This document shows positions 60,222-64,000 of a DNA stretch of 64,000 bases, one piece after another. The first letter of the stretch is position 1, and each line of letters begins with the position of its first letter. Source of the stretch: Larkinella humicola. Its GTDB lineage: Bacteria; Bacteroidota; Bacteroidia; Cytophagales; Spirosomataceae. Location of the stretch: assembly GCF_008727875.1 (NCBI RefSeq), contig NZ_VTWS01000001.1, positions 992,001 through 1,056,000 on the forward strand, read 5' to 3'. Under the pieces are notes generated by a model. That model had not been told where the DNA came from. It did not search any database and was given only the letters and a program-made list of their open reading frames with translations. A program made the position numbers and the translations under genes.

Positions 60222-61904
60222 ATGAAACCACACTACAATCTCTTCAAATGGGTACTGGTTGGGTGCTTGGGCGGATGTGGATTGCCGACCATCGCCCAGT
60301 TAACGGCCTTGCCGGCGTCGTACTACGTAACCCGGGTAAAAGACATTAATCCCGGTTCCGCTAATTCGTACGTATCTGGTGATGGCACTACTGCCATCGA
60401 AATGAATGGTACGGTATTTTTTGCAGCCAACACGGCCGCCAATGGAACTGAACTCTGGAAAACAACCGGCACGGAAGCCAGCACGGTTTTACTAAAAAAT
60501 ATTAACCCGGCCGGATCGTCCAACCCGGACTGGCTCACGGAAGTCAACGGTACGCTCTATTTTGTTGCCACTGGCAGTTCGGGCCGGGAGTTGTATAAAT
60601 CGGACGGGACGGCGGCCGGAACGGTTTTGGTCAAGGACATTCTTCCGGGCGGAGACGCCAATCCGCGCGGCCTTACGAATGTAAACGGAACGCTTTTTTT
60701 CGTGGCAACCGGCGCAACAACCGGCGAGGAACTCTGGAAGTCGGACGGAACCGCGGGCGGTACGGTTTTGGTAAAAGACATCAATCCGTCGGGCAATTCG
60801 GTTCCGAATTATATGCGTAAAATGGCAGTTCTGGGAAGTACTGCCTATTTTGTGGCCGATGACGGCGTCAATGGGGAAGAACTCTGGAAGTCGGACGGAA
60901 CGGACGCCGGTACGGTTTTGGTCAAGAACATTCATCCCGCCGGTTCGAGCAATCTATTCGAAATGGTGGTGATGAGCGGGCTGCTCTACATGACCGCCAA
61001 CGATGGCACGAACGGGACGGAACTTTGGAAATCGGACGGCACGCTGGCCGGAACGGTACTGGTCAAAAATCTGGCAGTCGGTAGCAGCAGTGGTCAGCCG
61101 CAGGATTTGGAAGTTGTGAACGCAACGCTTTTTTTCCGGGCAACGGTCAGTGGCGACGCGGAATTGTACAAGTCTGACGGCACTGCTGGCGGTACGGTTT
61201 TGGTCAAAAACATCAACGCCGGGGGCGCGTCGTTTCCTTCCTATCTGACACGTGTCAACAACACCCTGTATTTCACGGCCAACGACGGAATCAAAGGCAC
61301 CGAACTCTGGAAATCAGACGGAACACCGGCCGGAACCGTTCAGGTAGTTGACCTCGTATTGGGCGCTGGCTCGACCACATTTTCCGGCATGAGTTCGGTC
61401 AACAACAGACTGTTTTTTCACTACCTGGAGCCGTGGAAATCAACTGGGACCGTCGCTGGCACTGCGATGCTCGACGACATCCACCCGACCGGCAATTCGG
61501 CTTCCACCGGTTTTATGGCGTTGAGCAGCACGACGGTTTTATTCTGGGCCACCGACGGAACGTCTGGTATGGAATTGTACAAATACGCTCAATGTTACAT
61601 TTGTCCGGCAGGCCGGGTGGCAGCTTCGTCGGAGGAAGTCACTCCGACCGCGCTCCAGTTGACCCCGCTACCCAATCCGGTGCAAAACGCGCTGACGGTC
61701 GATATTCGCGGGTCCGACCGTCAGCCAATCCAGCTTCAATTGATGACTGTGAAAGGCGAACTGATCGAAAACCGGCAGATTCCCCAGCCCCAAGCCGTCG
61801 AACGGCAGACGTTTGATGTAAGCCGCCAGCCAACGGGGATGTTGTTGCTGCGCGCCAGGGCGGGTGATCAGGAGCAGACGGTTAAGGTTTTGAAGTCGGA
61901 TTGA
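60222..61904 (+). CDS. ELWxxDGTxxGT repeat protein with T9SS sorting domain
   Basis: A 560-residue secreted protein. The N-terminal signal is MKPHYNLFKWVLVGCLGG...IAQ. Eight degenerate copies of ELWKSDGTxAGTVLVKDI spaced about 45-60 residues span roughly residues 70-430. This is the ELWxxDGTxxGT repeat, thought to form a beta-propeller. The C-terminus (about 480-560, TPLPNPVQNALTVDIRGSD and TGMLLLRA) is a type A Por secretion tail for the type IX system. It is thus a surface or secreted protein, perhaps adhesive. Its stop overlaps a small frame before the next promoter. Confidence 0.82.
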   Translation: MKPHYNLFKWVLVGCLGGCGLPTIAQLTALPASYYVTRVKDINPGSANSYVSGDGTTAIEMNGTVFFAANTAANGTELWKTTGTEASTVLLKNINPAGSSNPDWLTEVNGTLYFVATGSSGRELYKSDGTAAGTVLVKDILPGGDANPRGLTNVNGTLFFVATGATTGEELWKSDGTAGGTVLVKDINPSGNSVPNYMRKMAVLGSTAYFVADDGVNGEELWKSDGTDAGTVLVKNIHPAGSSNLFEMVVMSGLLYMTANDGTNGTELWKSDGTLAGTVLVKNLAVGSSSGQPQDLEVVNATLFFRATVSGDAELYKSDGTAGGTVLVKNINAGGASFPSYLTRVNNTLYFTANDGIKGTELWKSDGTPAGTVQVVDLVLGAGSTTFSGMSSVNNRLFFHYLEPWKSTGTVAGTAMLDDIHPTGNSASTGFMALSSTTVLFWATDGTSGMELYKYAQCYICPAGRVAASSEEVTPTALQLTPLPNPVQNALTVDIRGSDRQPIQLQLMTVKGELIENRQIPQPQAVERQTFDVSRQPTGMLLLRARAGDQEQTVKVLKSD

Positions 61905-61961
61905 CGGTTCTATCCACCCCACCGACCCGCTTAAACATGCTGATAGATCTTGCCGAATGCC

Positions 61962-61969
61962 TATATTTG
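61962..61969 (+). promoter_or_regulatory. -7 element for the RDF-like gene
   Basis: TATATTTG matches TAnnTTTG exactly. Transcription would begin near 61976, which makes ATG 61997 the start of the next gene and rules out the in-frame start at 61901. Confidence 0.55.
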
Positions 61970-61996
61970 TCCAGCGAATCGAAGGTAAACAACAAA

Positions 61997-62773
61997 ATGC
62001 GTATTCAATCGGACAATACCCCGTCGCCGTCCTCGGCGCTAACGGAATTAGGGCGGATCGCCGTGGGCGAGAAAGTGGAGCGGTCGGGTCAGGTGGTTCC
62101 GAGCAGCATCGACAGTTTCCGCATTCGCGGGGATCATGCCGAAGCCGTCCACAAAGTCTACGGCGAAACCATCACCGAATTGCCCATCCTGTTTTATTCC
62201 GATCAGGAAGAAATTGTCTGCAATGAGCGACTCGAAATCCGCACCGCCGACGGCAAACTGTTCGGCTACGGAGACAACCACACTTTCCACATCTGGAACG
62301 ACGAACTGAAAAAATACGCCGTCACGACCGTCGAAAAACGCCCACATATTCGGGACGAAACCGTCACTTTTTTGCAGAAAAACCTGCATCCCGGCAAAGC
62401 GAAGCTGATTAAGTGGTTGCCGGTTTTGACGTTGCGGTTTGTCATTCGCGACATTCCGCTGCTGGGTTACTGGCAGTTCAGCACCCGCGCCGTCCAGACC
62501 ACCATTCCGAACCTGCGCAATAAGTTCGATGAATACAAGAAACTCTTCGGCAGCGTGCAGTATTTGCCGTTTTTGCTGAAAGTCAAAAAGGTGAAGTCCA
62601 ACAAACCGGGCATGGTGTATCAGTACCCGATTGTCGATCTGGTGCCGCAGTTTTCGTTCGAAACCGCCCACCGCCTGGCCCGTCACCTCCGCGAAAATCC
62701 GCAGGCCGATGTGAGTCACTGGCTGAGCGAAAATGGCGACAAACCAGAGCAACTGCCGACAGCGTTGGAGTGA
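61997..62773 (+). CDS. Recombination directionality factor-like protein (Gp3-like)
   Basis: A 258-residue protein. ATG 61997 is chosen because it follows a good promoter. The pattern SSIDSFRIRGDHAEAVHKVYGE, ELPILFYSDQEEIVCNERLEI and LRFVIRDIPLLGYWQFST resembles the Gp3-like family of phage recombination directionality factors that turn serine integrases from integration to excision. This is recognition by pattern only, so confidence is moderate. No integrase or phage gene is nearby in this window. It is a single gene on the plus strand after the T9SS cargo. Confidence 0.5.
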   Translation: MRIQSDNTPSPSSALTELGRIAVGEKVERSGQVVPSSIDSFRIRGDHAEAVHKVYGETITELPILFYSDQEEIVCNERLEIRTADGKLFGYGDNHTFHIWNDELKKYAVTTVEKRPHIRDETVTFLQKNLHPGKAKLIKWLPVLTLRFVIRDIPLLGYWQFSTRAVQTTIPNLRNKFDEYKKLFGSVQYLPFLLKVKKVKSNKPGMVYQYPIVDLVPQFSFETAHRLARHLRENPQADVSHWLSENGDKPEQLPTALE

Positions 62774-62789
62774 TCGTAGTCTAACCGAT

Positions 62790-62821
62790 TTGCCAATCAG
62801 TGCATTATCTGGTTATCTTAG
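62790..62821 (+). promoter_or_regulatory. Promoter for the DUF433 antitoxin gene
   Basis: TTG (62790-62792) and TATCTTAG (62814-62821) are 21 bases apart, close to the TTG/TAnnTTTG pattern with one change in the -7 box. Transcription would start near 62828, 11 bases before the ATG. Confidence 0.5.
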
Positions 62822-62838
62822 CAAAAAGTGACTGATTT

Positions 62839-63066
62839 ATGGAGCAATATCAGAAATACATTCAGATCAATCCGAATATCCGATTCGGGAAACCTTGTAT
62901 TGCGGGGACACGCATTGCGGTTCAAGATATTCTTGGTTGGCTGGCTTCAGGAATGAACAACGAAGAAATTTTGGAAGACTTCCCCGAACTGACCACTGAC
63001 CAAATCCGAGCAGCTCTGGCGTTCGCTGCGGATAGCGAACGACGCACCCGCTTACTGGCTGCTTAA
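62839..63066 (+). CDS. DUF433 family antitoxin-like protein
   Basis: A 75-residue protein with the DUF433 pattern: YIQINPNIRFGKPCIAGTRIAVQDILGWLASGMNNEEILEDFPELTTDQIRAALAF. DUF433 proteins are the antitoxin partner of DUF5615 PIN-like toxins and carry a winged-helix DNA-binding fold. The next frame starts inside the stop codon (ATGA overlap at 63064-63068), the usual coupling of such pairs. Its partner here is broken, so it may be an orphan that still represses its own promoter. Confidence 0.85.
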   Translation: MEQYQKYIQINPNIRFGKPCIAGTRIAVQDILGWLASGMNNEEILEDFPELTTDQIRAALAFAADSERRTRLLAA

Positions 63067-63154
63067 TGAAACTCCTTCTGGATGCTAATTTATTGTATCG
63101 GTTAGTCTGAAGTTAAACAAATTATCAGTAGAGCAGGAGGAATATATTACATAA
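63066..63154 (+). pseudogene. Remnant of a DUF5615 PIN-like toxin gene
   Basis: The frame starting at 63066 reads MKLLLDANLLYRLV, the exact opening of DUF5615 PIN-like toxins, with the first acidic residue Asp6 of the PIN site. A stop (TGA 63108-63110) then follows. Restoring one base lets the reading continue for 15 more codons (ctg aag tta ...) to TAA 63152-63154, but the remainder of the roughly 110-residue protein is missing. The next gene is very AT-rich and begins five bases later. Confidence 0.7.
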
Positions 63155-63158
63155 ATAT

Positions 63159-63824
63159 ATGACTAGAAAAATACTAATATTTTCATTTATCACACTCCTG
63201 ATTAGCTCTTTATTCATTTCTTACTTCGCTTTTTCTTTGATGAAATGGGAAACTTTGACAGCTTCTATTTCTCTAACAATTGCAATTATTTCAGCTTGGG
63301 TTGCTTACGAAACCTTCTATTTACAAAATCAATCAAAAAGACCGCAGATTGTATTAACTATCGATTCTCAAAGCCGCCACAGTTTATTTCTGCTTGTATG
63401 TCAAAATTTAGGAGAAAAGGCTGCATTTAATTTTAAATTCACTTGGACAAGGCCTTTATTGGACCTGAAAGGAAATCAAATCACTTTCAAATCAAATCCT
63501 AAAATTGTTGATTGTGAAATACCTGTGTTAAATGCAAAAGAAAAATTATCAATAATTGTTGATGAAATAGGTAGCTTTTACAAAAAAAACAAGGATGATA
63601 GTAAATACTATTCTGGTACAATTTCCTTTCAAGAATCATTAACATGTAATAAAAAAACATCTTATAATTTTCAGTTTTCTTTCGAACAATATTCTGAAAC
63701 ACCATTATCAGAAAGTGAGTTACCAAAAACCTTATTTGAAATCCAGAAAATACCAAAAAACCTAGAAGATATAAAAGCTGAATTACAAAAATTGAGATAT
63801 ACTATAGAAAATAATATAAAATAA
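63159..63824 (+). CDS. AT-rich membrane protein of unknown function
   Basis: A 221-residue protein with two N-terminal hydrophobic helices (about 4-27 and 33-52) and then a soluble domain rich in Lys, Asn and Ile. Base use is much more AT-rich than any neighbour. No family was recognised; the two-helix plus soluble layout is common in phage-defence and toxin-type effectors but that is only a structural analogy. It follows the broken toxin gene by five bases and so may have inserted into it. Confidence 0.6.
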   Translation: MTRKILIFSFITLLISSLFISYFAFSLMKWETLTASISLTIAIISAWVAYETFYLQNQSKRPQIVLTIDSQSRHSLFLLVCQNLGEKAAFNFKFTWTRPLLDLKGNQITFKSNPKIVDCEIPVLNAKEKLSIIVDEIGSFYKKNKDDSKYYSGTISFQESLTCNKKTSYNFQFSFEQYSETPLSESELPKTLFEIQKIPKNLEDIKAELQKLRYTIENNIK

Positions 63825-63828
63825 ATCT

Positions 63829-64000
63829 TCACACAATCAACTTATACCCCACTCCCCTCACATTCACAATCTGTACCTGCGGGTCATCTTTGAGGTAGCG
63901 ACGAAGCCGCGTAATGAATACATCGAGACTTCGGCCATTGAAAAAACTGTCGTCACCCCACAAATCCAGCAGCACGGCAGAGCGTTCCAGCACCTGATTC
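63829..64000 (-). CDS. C-terminal part of an OmpR-type response regulator (5' end outside window)
   Basis: The visible 56 codons end at TGA (63831-63829) and read LDLWGDDSFFNGRSLDVFITRLRRYLKDD then VQIVNVRGVGYKLIV. That is the recognition helix and wing of the OmpR/PhoB winged-helix DNA-binding domain. The receiver domain and the start lie beyond the right edge. It runs toward the AT-rich gene on the opposite strand, with stops five bases apart. Confidence 0.85.
   Translation of the reverse strand, partial: NQVLERSAVLLDLWGDDSFFNGRSLDVFITRLRRYLKDDPQVQIVNVRGVGYKLIV

Noticed and set aside
61997-62773. Prophage or integrated element around the RDF-like gene
   Set aside because: No integrase, structural gene or attachment repeat was seen; only one protein resembles a phage factor.

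Overview
The window is a stretch of chromosome from a Bacteroidota bacterium, most likely order Cytophagales (Spirosoma/Larkinella-like). The evidence is the gene content: families typical of the phylum (DUF4403, DUF2279, DUF2911, DUF4139, DUF4260, DUF4180, WbqC, a T9SS sorting tail, a TSP3-linked OmpA protein, an S16 protein with an Ala/Glu/Pro tail). It is also the promoter vocabulary: TTG, 19-22 bases, then TAnnTTTG, seen upstream of many genes, with weak ribosome binding sites and several TTG/GTG starts. The genus is inference from gene style only.

Layout. 1-5312: the end of a membrane protein, a 52-bp perfect palindrome, a DUF2132 plus two beta-propeller glycosidase operon, a tiny lysine-rich protein and a cobalamin-type radical SAM protein. 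5348-13630: serine hydrolase, multi-PAS histidine kinase, a 418-bp nested palindrome, cupin, aldo/keto reductase, a PLP deaminase/desulfhydrase and a lipoprotein. 13771-19856: RluD, a GNAT enzyme, an AsmA-like/GT51 fusion, and the ribosome/tRNA maturation cluster rpsP-rimM-trmD. 20131-22275: OmpA-family protein and RNase P RNA with its promoter. 22366-28672: envelope operon (VWA protein, DUF2279, Smr, DUF4403) below fabG. 28871-37543: phosphodiesterase, two paralogous outer-membrane barrels flanking an alpha/beta hydrolase, ClpC, WbqC and a lipid A type acyltransferase. 37561-37851: a 77-bp tandem repeat with an inverted copy.

37856-46592: unknown lipoprotein, TsaC, GT2, YihY, thioesterase, MltG, a frameshifted EamA transporter fragment beside an AT-rich lipoprotein gene, and an Ldh-family oxidoreductase. 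46768-52179: DUF4139 protein, AroA and a membrane-anchored glutamate-synthase-like flavoprotein. 52454-60089: small metabolic and DUF genes, an AraC regulator, an unusual membrane-spanning regulator, a metal/cobalamin-binding receptor and a methyltransferase. 60222-64000: an ELW-repeat T9SS cargo, a recombination-directionality-factor-like protein, a broken DUF433/DUF5615 toxin-antitoxin pair, a very AT-rich membrane gene, and the end of an OmpR-type regulator.

Most genes are housekeeping or envelope functions. The most unusual material is between genes: at least eight long palindromes, some perfect over 30-50 bp, built from a few recurring words, sitting at gene ends. No intact mobile element, CRISPR array, phage or tRNA gene was seen. 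Nothing in the window is clearly a new multi-gene defence or biosynthetic system. The best candidates for something undescribed are the palindrome families and the membrane-spanning regulator at 57315-58580.
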